From Pseudomonas sp. UFMG81 (lineage in GTDB: Bacteria > Pseudomonadota > Gammaproteobacteria > Pseudomonadales > Pseudomonadaceae), in NCBI RefSeq assembly GCF_015354575.1, contig NZ_JACAFQ010000034.1, positions 54,015-87,935 of the forward strand: a DNA stretch of 33,921 nucleotides, in the 5' to 3' direction. Of this stretch, positions 9,953-18,421 are shown one piece after another (the first letter of the stretch is position 1; each line of letters opens with the position of its first letter). Position numbers and translations under genes: made by a program. The notes under the pieces are model-generated. The model was not told the origin of the DNA. It saw only the letters and a program-made list of their open reading frames with translations, and searched no databases.

Positions 9953-9999
9953 GTAACATTGTATGTCTTAACTTAAGTTACATATTTTTGGTTACATAT
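9953..9999. promoter_or_regulatory. Candidate regulator-binding cluster upstream of the TonB receptor
   Basis: This AT-rich stretch holds GTTACATAT twice in direct orientation (9977-9985 and 9991-9999, 14 bases apart), an inverted GTAACAT (9953-9959), and a perfect 12-bp palindrome TAACTTAAGTTA (9969-9980). It lies 85-130 bases upstream of the receptor start. The arrangement suggests an operator; the protein that binds it is unknown. Confidence 0.4.
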
Positions 10000-10031
10000 A
10001 TTTAGTAGCACTTACGCGGTATAAAAGAGTA

Positions 10032-10062
10032 TTGGCGGCAAGGCTTCAAACCAGTACCGCCA
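10032..10062 (-). terminator. Weak hairpin downstream of the unknown 457-aa gene
   Basis: On the minus strand TGGCGG (10057-10062) can pair with CCGCCA (10033-10038) across an 18-nt loop, followed by ATACTCTTTTAT. It lies about 35 bases after the stop of the minus-strand gene at 10096. The stem is short and the loop long, so this is only a possible terminator. Confidence 0.3.
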
Positions 10063-10095
10063 GGCCACCGCGTCAGCCCGCCACGAACGCCTCGT

Positions 10096-11469
10096 TCAAC
10101 ACTGGCCGCTACGCTTCTCGACCGCCGTCGCCGGCGCTATGTGCGGCAGCAGCCGCAGCCACTGGTCGCGCCGCGCCAGCCAGTGAACCAGCAGTGCCGC
10201 CTGCGGTGGCAGCGTACCGGCATAGAGCGCCCTGAGCTGCGCCATCTCCAGCCCACTCATGTTTACCAGCCAGCGGCTCACCGCCATCGGGCATGGGCGC
10301 CCCTGCAAGGCCCGGTGAAGGTACGGCAGCGCCACCCGCATGCGCGGGTGGCAACGTTGCAGGTAGCGCTCGAGGCCGCGCCCCTGTGCCTCGAAAGGGG
10401 TATGCAACAGGCACAGCAAATGGTCCTCGTTCACCCCATAGGCATCGGCGATACTGGCCTGCACCCGGGCGTGCTCGCACAGACTGTGCTCGAGGCTGCC
10501 CGCACTGTCGCGATAGCCATGCAGGTCGGCACGCCGCGCCCTGAGCTCATGCAGGTGCGCCATCGGCAACGGATCGAACAGCCCCGCCGGGCCCTGGGTT
10601 TCGCACGGCAGCGCCGCCTCGCGCCCCAGCATGTCATCGAGCGCCCCACCCTCTTGCAGATGCACAAGGTCCTCGACAGCGATCACCCGCAACGGTGTCA
10701 CCGCCCGCTGCGCAGGTTCGCCGAGCGGCGCCAGGTGAGCGCCAACCAGCCATTGACGCAGTTGTGCCAGGCCGATCGCCAGGGTGTCAGCGCTCAGCGG
10801 CAGAACCGTGGGCGTGGCGTCGCCGTTCAGGCGCAGGCAACGTCGCGCCCACGCCAGCAGACGGCGGCGCTGCCGGGCCGGCGCCACCGTGACCAGGACA
10901 TCGACTTCGCTTTCCATCACCAATGCCTCGACCAGCCCCGCCGCAAGCTCCAGGTACGCCCGCGCGCCCAGCAAACGTTCGGGCTGCCCGCCGCACAGAT
11001 GCCCGAACAGCAGCCAGGCCTTGCCTGCCTCGTCCAACGGGCTTTGGGTTACGACCTGGCCGACGGCGAAGGGCTCCAGCCTGCCGCCATCGCCACGCAG
11101 CAACTCCACCCTGGGGTCATCGTGCAGGAACAAGGCGCTGAAACAGCGCTCGTGGCTGGCCAGCGTCGCACGGTCAAGCGCAGGCGACCTGGCTACTAGC
11201 ACACGCAGGCAGAAGGTGTCCTGGTGGCGCTGTGCGAGGCTCAATTGCGTCGCGCGCAGGCATGCCAGCAAATGGGCGCTGCGCCGGTCGCCACCGTGCA
11301 CCACCAGCAGGCGCAGGCTGCCAATCCGCGTGGGGCCACCGGCGACCACCAGCAGCCGTTGCATCAAGAGTTGTACCGAGGCGCGCTGCGCCTGCCCCAT
11401 ATGTTCCAAGAGGCGCTGCAATACTTGCTGATACACATAGCCCATGGCTTGGTCGTGTGTATTGTTCAT
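10096..11469 (-). CDS. Hypothetical protein of 457 aa, no family recognised
   Basis: The start MNNTHDQAMGYVYQQ at 11469 is preceded by GGAG seven bases upstream; a longer frame continues to 11676 but its extra residues look non-coding. The protein is rich in Leu, Arg, Ala and His, has no signal peptide or clear transmembrane segment, and appears cytoplasmic. I see no catalytic motif I can name. The middle part alternates short hydrophobic strands (e.g. LRLLVVHGG near 55, VDVLVTVAPA near 190) with helices, suggesting an alpha/beta N-terminal half. The C-terminal half is helical (ADAYGVNEDHLLCLLHTPFE). High-GC codon use matches Pseudomonas core genes, so it is probably a real gene. Confidence 0.7.
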   Translation of the reverse strand: MNNTHDQAMGYVYQQVLQRLLEHMGQAQRASVQLLMQRLLVVAGGPTRIGSLRLLVVHGGDRRSAHLLACLRATQLSLAQRHQDTFCLRVLVARSPALDRATLASHERCFSALFLHDDPRVELLRGDGGRLEPFAVGQVVTQSPLDEAGKAWLLFGHLCGGQPERLLGARAYLELAAGLVEALVMESEVDVLVTVAPARQRRRLLAWARRCLRLNGDATPTVLPLSADTLAIGLAQLRQWLVGAHLAPLGEPAQRAVTPLRVIAVEDLVHLQEGGALDDMLGREAALPCETQGPAGLFDPLPMAHLHELRARRADLHGYRDSAGSLEHSLCEHARVQASIADAYGVNEDHLLCLLHTPFEAQGRGLERYLQRCHPRMRVALPYLHRALQGRPCPMAVSRWLVNMSGLEMAQLRALYAGTLPPQAALLVHWLARRDQWLRLLPHIAPATAVEKRSGQC

Positions 11470-11969
11470 AGAGTCACTCCACCTTTCCTGATCGGACCCG
11501 ATCGAAGGCCCGAGTTTGGCAGATGAATATAGGACCGAACTTGAAGGAAACTTCCGAAAAACCTGACAGACAATGGAGCTGTAACATTCCCTTGCTACGG
11601 CAAACCTTGCAGAAACCCAGGTTGCGCTTGCCTTGCGACACTGTTTGCAGGGTGACGTACACCTTTGGCGATACACACCATCACGGTAATGAATGAGCGG
11701 ACTGACGACCTACTTATTTAACGTTCAATCAAAGGTTTTGAAAGCAAGCAGGAACATGAAAGACATTTACCAAATAATTGTAGGAAACATCTGAAACTCT
11801 GAATGCCGGCTAATGCACATCGATGTTCAACAAGAACATCAACGGCAACAGTGCCATCCGTGCAAACGCCCCACCTGACTTCGCGACCTCAGGAAGACGA
11901 TCACAGGGCTCGGCCTGCGGGTACAAAAAAGCCCGAGGCATTGCTCGGGCTTTTCTGCTGGGTTGGCCA
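11470..11969. other. Intergenic region, no gene found
   Basis: 500 bases of lower GC between the divergently placed start of the 457-aa gene and the end of the oxidoreductase gene. It contains a perfect dyad GATGTTC-N5-GAACATC (11822-11840) that could be an operator, and the oxidoreductase terminator at 11925. The open frames here show no similarity to anything I know and no convincing ribosome sites. Confidence 0.6.
11925..11954 (-). terminator. Rho-independent terminator of the oxidoreductase gene
   Basis: The stem GCCCGAG (11931-11937) / CTCGGGC (11944-11950) with a 6-nt loop is flanked by six A on the left and TTTT on the right, so it can act in both directions. On the minus strand the T-run has six residues. 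It lies 16 bases after the stop of the MDR oxidoreductase. Confidence 0.85.
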
Positions 11970-12992
11970 TCAGCCCTGCGCCAAGTCCAGCACCACGCGG
12001 CCACCGCACGGACACTCGTCCATATGGCGATGCGCCTCGACCACCTGCTCGAACGGGTACACCTTGATGATTTGCGGTGTCAGCAACTGATCGGCCGTGA
12101 ACTGGTTGATGTCGCGCAGCGCGCGCTGCAAGGCGACCTGGTCCTGGGTGATGCCCAGCTCGGGCTTGCCGGTGAAGTTACCGATGCAGTGCACGTGGAA
12201 CTGGATGTTCTTCTGGAACGCAGCGCAGGCCGGGAACGGCGTCTGGTTGCCACCCTGCAGGCCGTACAGCACCAGGCTGCCGCGCGGTGCCAACACGTCG
12301 CCGAGCAGCGACATCTGCGGCCCGCCCATGCCATCGAGGACCATGTCCACGCCACGTCCATCGGTGTACTTGCCAACCTGCAGCAGCAGGTCCTGCTCTT
12401 CGGTGACGATCACCTTGTCGGCACCCAAGCCTTTAAGGTACTCGCGCTGCTCGGGTTCCTTGGTAACGGCGAACACCTTCAACCCCAGGGCCTTGCCCAA
12501 CTGCACGAAGGCAGGGCCGGCGCAATGACTGGCGTCGGTGACCAGGGCGGTCTGCCCGGCCTTGGCCCGCGCCAGGTCGACATAGGCGAAATAGGCGATC
12601 AGCAGCGGCGTGTAGTGCACGCTGGCCTCGATCGGGGTGAGCACGTCGGGGTAACGGGTGATGGCGCTGCGCGGCAGCACGATCACATCGCCATAGACAG
12701 GATGATCATTGGGGCTGGTGGCCGGGAAGCTGGCGACCCGGTCGCCCACCGCAATATCGTCCACCCCTTCGCCGACCGCCGTGACCACACCGGCCATCTC
12801 ATGGCCGATGCCCGCTGGCAGGCGCGCCTGGGACGGGGCCAGGTTTTGCCGCCAGAGCACGTCGTACCAGCTGATGCCGATGGCCTCGACGCGGACCTGT
12901 ACCTCGCCGGTGGCCGGGGACGGTTCGGCCTGCTCCTCGCAACGGAGCACATCGGCCTGGCCGAACTTGTGGAATCGGATCATGCGGGACAT
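11970..12992 (-). CDS. Zinc-independent MDR oxidoreductase (quinone oxidoreductase-like)
   Basis: 340 aa from MSRMIRFHKFGQ; GAGG lies six bases upstream of this ATG, and the longer in-frame extension is not conserved-looking. The N-terminal GroES-like domain carries GHEMAGVVTAVGEGV (about 74-88). The Rossmann region at about 145-165 reads TDASHCAGPAFVQLGKALGL, so the usual AxxGGVG nucleotide-binding turn is altered. The catalytic-zinc Cys of true alcohol dehydrogenases is absent (GISWYDVLWRQN), which places it with quinone/enoyl reductase types acting with NADPH. The substrate is unknown. It is divergent from a LysR regulator whose start is 207 bases away, a common arrangement for a regulator and its target. 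Confidence 0.88.
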   Translation of the reverse strand: MSRMIRFHKFGQADVLRCEEQAEPSPATGEVQVRVEAIGISWYDVLWRQNLAPSQARLPAGIGHEMAGVVTAVGEGVDDIAVGDRVASFPATSPNDHPVYGDVIVLPRSAITRYPDVLTPIEASVHYTPLLIAYFAYVDLARAKAGQTALVTDASHCAGPAFVQLGKALGLKVFAVTKEPEQREYLKGLGADKVIVTEEQDLLLQVGKYTDGRGVDMVLDGMGGPQMSLLGDVLAPRGSLVLYGLQGGNQTPFPACAAFQKNIQFHVHCIGNFTGKPELGITQDQVALQRALRDINQFTADQLLTPQIIKVYPFEQVVEAHRHMDECPCGGRVVLDLAQG

Positions 12993-13199
12993 CGCATACC
13001 TCGCCTGTGTGAATCTCGTATTACCACGGACTTTATCCGGGCTTTGCACTTTGGACCATCAGTGGCCGTTAATAGTTGACATGCCTGTCATTGATTGGGC
13101 CCCTGGCAAATCTGTGCATTGGCCCCCACAAAACGATGCAGGGTAACAGCCTTTGGCCGTAAGATTCACCCCTGCCCCCTTTCAGGCGAGCCGCATCGA

Positions 13200-14114
13200 A
13201 TGAATCGTAACGACTTGCGTCGCGTAGACCTCAACCTGCTGATCGTGTTCGAAACCCTCATGCACGAACGCAGCGTGACCCGCGCCGCGGAAAAGCTGTT
13301 CCTCGGCCAGCCGGCGATCAGCGCGGCACTGTCGCGCCTGCGCAACCTGTTCGACGACCCGCTGTTCGTGCGCACCGGCCGCAGCATGGAGCCCTCCGCC
13401 CGCGCCCACGAGATCTTCGCCCTGCTCTCCCCGGCGCTGGACTCGATCTCCACCGCGGTCAGCCGCGCCGCCGAGTTTGACCCGGCCACCAGCACCGCGG
13501 TGTTTCGCATCGGCCTGTCCGACGATGCCGAGTTCGCCCTGCTGCCGCAGCTGCTCAAGCGCATCCGCGCCGAGGCGCCGGGCATCGTCCTGGTGGTGCG
13601 CCGGGTCAACTACCTGCTGATGCCGACGCTGCTGGCCTCAGGCGAAATCTCGGTGGGCGTGAGCTACACCAACGAACTGCCGGCCAACGCCAAGCGCAAG
13701 GTGCTGCGCCGCAGCATGCCCAGGCTGCTGCGCGCCGACAGCATGCCCGGCAGCATCACCCTGGACGACTTCTGCGCCCGGCCCCATGCGCTGGTGTCGT
13801 TTGCTGGCGACTTGTCCGGGTTCATCGACGAAGCGCTGGACGAGATCGGCCGCAAGCGCCATGTGGTGCTGGCGGTGCCGCAGTTCAATGGGCTGGGGAG
13901 TTTGCTGGCGGGGACCGATATTGTCGCCACGGTGCCGGATTACACAGCCGATGCATTGACGGCGGCAGGTGGTTTGCGGGCTGAGGAGTTGCCGCTTGAG
14001 GTGCGCAGCTTCGAGTTGCACATGGCTTGGCGTGGGGCGCAGGACAATGATCCGGCGGAGCGGTGGTTACGGTCGCGGATACAGATGTTCTTTGGAGATC
14101 CGGATAGCCTCTGA
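13200..14114 (+). CDS. LysR-family transcriptional regulator
   Basis: 304 aa from MNRNDLRRVDLNLLIVFE at 13200; the longer frame upstream (from 13095) is intergenic. The winged HTH occupies about residues 8-66 with SVTRAAEKLFLGQPAISAAL as the recognition region. The substrate-binding domain follows from about 90. The N-terminal pattern (DLNLLIVFETL, RLRNLFDDPLFVRTGRSM) is that of the NodD/LeuO-type subgroup. It probably controls itself and the divergent MDR oxidoreductase; the inducer is unknown. Confidence 0.9.
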   Translation: MNRNDLRRVDLNLLIVFETLMHERSVTRAAEKLFLGQPAISAALSRLRNLFDDPLFVRTGRSMEPSARAHEIFALLSPALDSISTAVSRAAEFDPATSTAVFRIGLSDDAEFALLPQLLKRIRAEAPGIVLVVRRVNYLLMPTLLASGEISVGVSYTNELPANAKRKVLRRSMPRLLRADSMPGSITLDDFCARPHALVSFAGDLSGFIDEALDEIGRKRHVVLAVPQFNGLGSLLAGTDIVATVPDYTADALTAAGGLRAEELPLEVRSFELHMAWRGAQDNDPAERWLRSRIQMFFGDPDSL

Positions 14115-14312
14115 GCTGTTCCTGGGAACACTGCAGATAGCACTTTTCCTGGGTTCCATTGCGGTGCGTAGGCAACCACAAGCCCTTCAATGGATATGTC
14201 CCTAGCGTGATGAGCCTCACCCGGGGAGGCTTGACCCCATCGCCTTTGGCGTTGGGATCAGGAAGGGGTGTTGGCCGGACGGATACGCCTCGTGCATCGC
14301 CACAAGAAAGGT

Positions 14313-17300
14313 TTATTTGCAGGTCCCAGGTGCTGTGTTGGCGGCCGTCGCCGAAGGTAGGTGAATGGCAGCTGCCAGCTCTTTGGCATCCTCCGGGGGA
14401 GCACGGTGTACCAGCCAACGGGGGGTATGCGATTGCTCGGTGGAGGAAGGTAGCTCATCGGACAATTGAGCCAGTTTTGCGACGGGGAAGCTGTAGCCCA
14501 GCGCTCCATCCAGACCCATACGAAAGAAGCGTTGCAGGATCGTGAAAGACTGGACCTCGCTGACGACGGTGGAGGCGTTTTTGTCGTCGCTGATTAGCTG
14601 GGATAATGCCGCCTCGATGGGCTTGTCAAACCGTGTGATTCTATATGCGTAAGGCTGCTGCCCCAAGGGCGTGGCGAAGACGTTTTGGACGAAAAATTCG
14701 AGCGGTTGAACCGGTGCTTTATGGGCGGTATCCAGAGGGCTGATTGCTGCCTCAGCTTTGAACTCCGTTTCGCGAACTGCTGAAACTGCATGCATTTCTG
14801 ATACTTGATGACTCCACACTTCAAACTGTTGCTGAGTGTGTGGCGCATCGTCTGCGCCTAATCTGATGCACTGCACGTAGGTGTCGGGCTCACCCACCTG
14901 GCTGCAAGCGCGCATCAAGGTGAGCAAACTCTTATCGTAGTGGTTATCGCCCAAGACCGAATCCGTCCAGGTGTCCGACGACTTCAATACTCGCAAGCCC
15001 TTCATGAGCGCCGGACCGAGTTTTTGGATGGCCTCTTTGATGCTTTCCTCAAGTGCTTGCCGGCCCTCGTCATCGGTCAGGGTCGCAAGGGCTGCCCAGC
15101 TGCTGAAACGGTAAAGTAGATCTAAATTAGCGTCCTTTTCCAAGGCAGCACTGATCGAATTTCGTACCGTTGGGTCGATGTAACTAAATACGAACTGGTC
15201 CAGTTCGACCAAGTTGCAGCCCATCGGGGTATCCACCAGCGCTGGGTGGAGAAGGACCTTCTGCGAACCGACCTCGGTATTGATGATAGTCACTGCCAGT
15301 GCGCGTCCATCTGCGGAGTAACGCAGTGCTGCTTGCACCGCTGCCACCGAGAAATCACCCAGGTCATGCCAGGTCCCATTTACGGTCTGCGCCGAGAGAT
15401 CGACGCGTCCGTTTCCGGATGCTCGCCATCGCAGGTCGACCACATTAACGACATGGTCATTGGATGGGGTAACCGGTCGACCGATAACGATTCCGCCAAC
15501 TGCGTGGAACTTATCGAGCTTTTCAAAGCTGTATGACCGAGAGGCTATTTTCTCTACATCCTCGCGGTTCAACGTGACCCAAGGATCAAGCATCCGTACT
15601 CTTTGCGTTGAGCGGAGCGTGTTCACTGAGCTGGGAAACAGATCCTCATAGGAGGTTATCGCCGCTGCGAAGGAGTCACTGTAGGGGGGCTTCTTGCCGG
15701 TTGACGGCTGTTGTAGTCCGTCACGAGCCTTGTACCAATCTGAGACGACTTTCATGTCAACAGGATCCGGGTTGGCCTGGAAAAGGCTGACGCCGGATGA
15801 AGGCTGCAGGGTATTGATGCGCTGACTCTCTGCCAGCAATGCTGAATGCACAGCACTCAACATGGGCCTGGTCATCGTTGCATCGGATGTGTCCGGGTTC
15901 GCGACTGCGCTTAGGGCGTCGGAAATGCTTTGGCCTGTAGACAGCCGGTTGAGCATCCGGAGATACGCGGTTTCTATCGATTGCTCCGCTGCCTTCTGGA
16001 TGCCTTTCTTCAGCGCCTTGGACGCCTGGCTGAGACTAGCGTCGTCGGATTTGGGGATCGTCGAATCTATTATTGGCCCGAGCAGCTCGCCCAGCAACGC
16101 AGTGGCTAAGTCTCTGGTCTGTGCCGGCTCGCCGTATTGCTGAACGTGAGTTTTGATGCCCGCAGTGATACGTTCCCAGACTGCTCGTGGCTTCTGTTCA
16201 ACAGCGGCTTGCAGGCGTTCCGCCGCCCAGTCTTCAATCGCACTGATGGGCTGCGTGATCTGCGTTTGGTGCTGTTCCAGAATGGCGATAACCCGACGCT
16301 TCGCCTGGCTAGTGTCACTGCCCCAGCCGCCTTTTATGTGCAATCGATCATTCGACGTCTGTGCTGCTTGTGTTAGGAGGCTTTCACGTACATACCCAGA
16401 GCGCAGGTCAAAGGCGTGCTTTGCTGAAACTTGAGCTTGTTGCGGAGTTAGCGATGATAGATACGTATTGACGAATAGCCTCGCCAACTGACGCATCTCG
16501 GTGGTTGAGGATTCGCTAGGGCTGGCCGAGTCTCTTTTTCCGAGGGCCTCCCAAGATGCGATAGCGGCTCGGTGATTGGCTTCGATGGTCAGGTCCTTCA
16601 ACGTGGCGATCGTTTCGTTAAGGTCTTGGACGATGACAGGTGCACTGACACCTACGAGCCCCAGTAACATGAGAGCTGCGGCAGTCCTGGAAATTAATTT
16701 AGAGGAGCGCCCTAAATCGCCGGTGAAGCCCTTGCTTGAAATGATCCGGGACACCGACGGCCAGAAGCGGCCAACACCCGTTTGCGGTTCAAGTTCCGTG
16801 CTCAGGTTCATGCGCCTCAGGAAGTCCTGCTGTACGTATTGTTCCTTAAGCTTACGAAGTTCAGATTCCGATTCCTTGAGGCCCAGTCGAACGGTTTGCA
16901 ATGCGCGTGGGTCCTGGCTGCCAAATGCTAACTTGGCTAGTTGTTGGTCAAAGCGCTGTTGCGCCGAATAGAGTGCTCCCTCTATCGCGATCATGGTGCT
17001 ATCGGGGCACAGTTTCTCCCACTGGCCAGCATCCCGCTCAGCCTCCAGCCGCCTACGTTCATTGTCTATTCGTCGCTGAACGTCATGTCTCGCCGTTCTG
17101 CAATTGCTCCAGTACGACAGGCAAGCCAAACCGACCACGGTCAGCCAGAAAGTAGCGGTGCCAAGGTGCTTGCCCAACGCTAAGAGCACGTCGTTCCAGG
17201 TTTGTGCGAACTCTATGAGCTGCAGATACTGCGCTGCTGACGGCGTAGCGAAGTGAACCAGTGTGAGGGCGCTGACCATCAGATATAGGGCGCCAAATGT

Positions 17301-17477
17301 TAGAATGGCGATCTGCAGGGTCGTCCGCAGCGTTTGCAGAACTGCAACCACGCCAGCCCTTCCAAGTTTTGCAGGGGTTGATTCGGCGACCCATAGACGT
17401 TCGCTTTCCGGAATAATCAGGAACTGCAGCAACGCATAGGTGGCTATAGCCATAGTCAGGAATGTGGTCAAATTCAT
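14313..17477 (-). CDS. Large membrane-anchored protein of 1054 aa, no family recognised
   Basis: The start at 17477 (MNLTTFLTMAIATY) has a strong AAGGAG ribosome site about 8 bases upstream. Hydrophobic helices are visible at about 4-22, 53-77, 106-124 and 264-284. Between the third and fourth lies a charged, helical segment with coiled-coil character (about 133-215). The remaining roughly 770 residues look soluble and are probably one side of the inner membrane. I see no ATPase, nuclease, protease or toxin motif. The arrangement of N-terminal helices plus a giant soluble part recalls TssM/IcmF-like or stress-envelope proteins only in outline. GC is visibly lower than in the flanking genes, it stands alone, and a MITE-like element lies upstream. 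It is probably horizontally acquired; function unknown. Confidence 0.85.
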   Translation of the reverse strand: MNLTTFLTMAIATYALLQFLIIPESERLWVAESTPAKLGRAGVVAVLQTLRTTLQIAILTFGALYLMVSALTLVHFATPSAAQYLQLIEFAQTWNDVLLALGKHLGTATFWLTVVGLACLSYWSNCRTARHDVQRRIDNERRRLEAERDAGQWEKLCPDSTMIAIEGALYSAQQRFDQQLAKLAFGSQDPRALQTVRLGLKESESELRKLKEQYVQQDFLRRMNLSTELEPQTGVGRFWPSVSRIISSKGFTGDLGRSSKLISRTAAALMLLGLVGVSAPVIVQDLNETIATLKDLTIEANHRAAIASWEALGKRDSASPSESSTTEMRQLARLFVNTYLSSLTPQQAQVSAKHAFDLRSGYVRESLLTQAAQTSNDRLHIKGGWGSDTSQAKRRVIAILEQHQTQITQPISAIEDWAAERLQAAVEQKPRAVWERITAGIKTHVQQYGEPAQTRDLATALLGELLGPIIDSTIPKSDDASLSQASKALKKGIQKAAEQSIETAYLRMLNRLSTGQSISDALSAVANPDTSDATMTRPMLSAVHSALLAESQRINTLQPSSGVSLFQANPDPVDMKVVSDWYKARDGLQQPSTGKKPPYSDSFAAAITSYEDLFPSSVNTLRSTQRVRMLDPWVTLNREDVEKIASRSYSFEKLDKFHAVGGIVIGRPVTPSNDHVVNVVDLRWRASGNGRVDLSAQTVNGTWHDLGDFSVAAVQAALRYSADGRALAVTIINTEVGSQKVLLHPALVDTPMGCNLVELDQFVFSYIDPTVRNSISAALEKDANLDLLYRFSSWAALATLTDDEGRQALEESIKEAIQKLGPALMKGLRVLKSSDTWTDSVLGDNHYDKSLLTLMRACSQVGEPDTYVQCIRLGADDAPHTQQQFEVWSHQVSEMHAVSAVRETEFKAEAAISPLDTAHKAPVQPLEFFVQNVFATPLGQQPYAYRITRFDKPIEAALSQLISDDKNASTVVSEVQSFTILQRFFRMGLDGALGYSFPVAKLAQLSDELPSSTEQSHTPRWLVHRAPPEDAKELAAAIHLPSATAANTAPGTCK

Positions 17478-17660
17478 ATCGACGCTTCTCCTTGACTCTT
17501 TGTTCTCGCTGCTGGAAGTAACGGCGCCGACCTGTATTGCGTATAACCCACCAGAGGGTGGTCGAATGTTGAGAAAAGAATGACCACGAATTGGAAGGCT
17601 CAGGTACCGAGGTTGAGCGGTTAGCCAATTGAGGTGGCCTTAGCTGGCGACCTGATTGTA

Positions 17661-17764
17661 CTAGTGTCCTGTCTCGGAAATAAGCTGTTTACTTTTTGTG
17701 GCGCCTTGGCCGAACACCCAAGCCACTCGCCAAAAGAGAACGTATTTCCGAGACAGGACACTAG
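17661..17764. mobile_element. MITE-like element with 22-bp perfect terminal inverted repeats
   Basis: The two ends (17661-17682 and 17743-17764) are perfect inverted copies whose core is GTGTCCTGTCTCGGAAATA. Both begin with CTAG, which fits a palindromic CTAG/YTAR target site. The 60-base interior also shows partial symmetry. There is no transposase. This is most simply a non-autonomous element or a deletion relic of an insertion sequence with the same ends; I cannot name the parent. Confidence 0.75.
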
Positions 17765-18073
17765 AACGTGTTAGCAACGCTAGCGCCAGTGAACCAAGGG
17801 CACCTGCTCCTTGAGGAGGTTAGCCGAGCCGGGAGCGAATTTCCCGCCTTTGCTAAGAGATTTTTTTCATAAAACTTATTGCTAGCCTACAGGGCTTACT
17901 GATTCCTTCTTGGAGAGAAGGTGTGTTGCCCAGACAGTTACATCGCTGGTGCAGAAATCAAGAAATCACTCAATATGGATCCCTCCACGCTGCATCACTC
18001 AGTTTTGGAAGCATTTCAGCTACCTGCCCCTCGAGTGATGCACTTCATATCTACGTGAGTTAGCTTGATTCGG

Positions 18074-18199
18074 TTACCACGTTTCTAAGCGCGCGTACTC
18101 TTTCTCTACCATGCGCTCCTCCACACCATTACCCCAGATAGCGAAAAGTTCCGTCACCGCCTTATTTCCGTGAGCATAGGCATAGGACTTTGCGCTGAT
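18074..18199 (-). pseudogene. Possible decayed coding fragment
   Basis: A 41-codon minus-strand frame encodes a protein-like peptide (SYAYAHGNKAVTELFAIWGN, ending VEKEYARLETW) before a TAA. It has no start codon of its own. Directly upstream, in the same frame, a TGA at 18200-18202 interrupts what reads on as NEWRTRPR. This looks like the C-terminal remnant of a gene with a nonsense mutation (TGG to TGA would restore it). Family not recognised. Confidence 0.35.
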
Positions 18200-18421
18200 T
18201 CACCGAGGGCGGGTACGCCATTCATTCACGTCTCTTTCACAGTGGAACACCTAATGCACTAAGTGTTCAGCCCCAGCGCATCATGGTGCATCTCTAACGC
18301 CCCATGAGGAGGATGCATTTTGGAAGGATGCACCCATGGCTCAGCCTGCACAACGCCGCGAACCCGAGCCAAGCATCAGACATCGATGCCAAACCATGAG
18401 TTCGCCAGCTGCCTGCATCGG

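Larger units (their letters stand above)
17478..18421. other. Long low-GC intergenic stretch with repeat and gene remnants
   Basis: About 940 bases without an intact gene. It holds a MITE-like element (17661-17764), a 10-bp perfect inverted repeat TGCATCACTC/GAGTGATGCA (17991-18000 and 18033-18042), several GATGCA motifs (for example two copies of GGATGCA near 18310-18330), and a short coding-like fragment on the minus strand (18074-18199). Apart from these I see no RNA gene or promoter. Confidence 0.6.

Noticed and set aside
11756..11794. A 12-codon open frame MKDIYQIIVGNI in the intergenic region
   Set aside because: The purine-rich stretch is only about two bases before the ATG and the peptide matches nothing known; kept only as a note.
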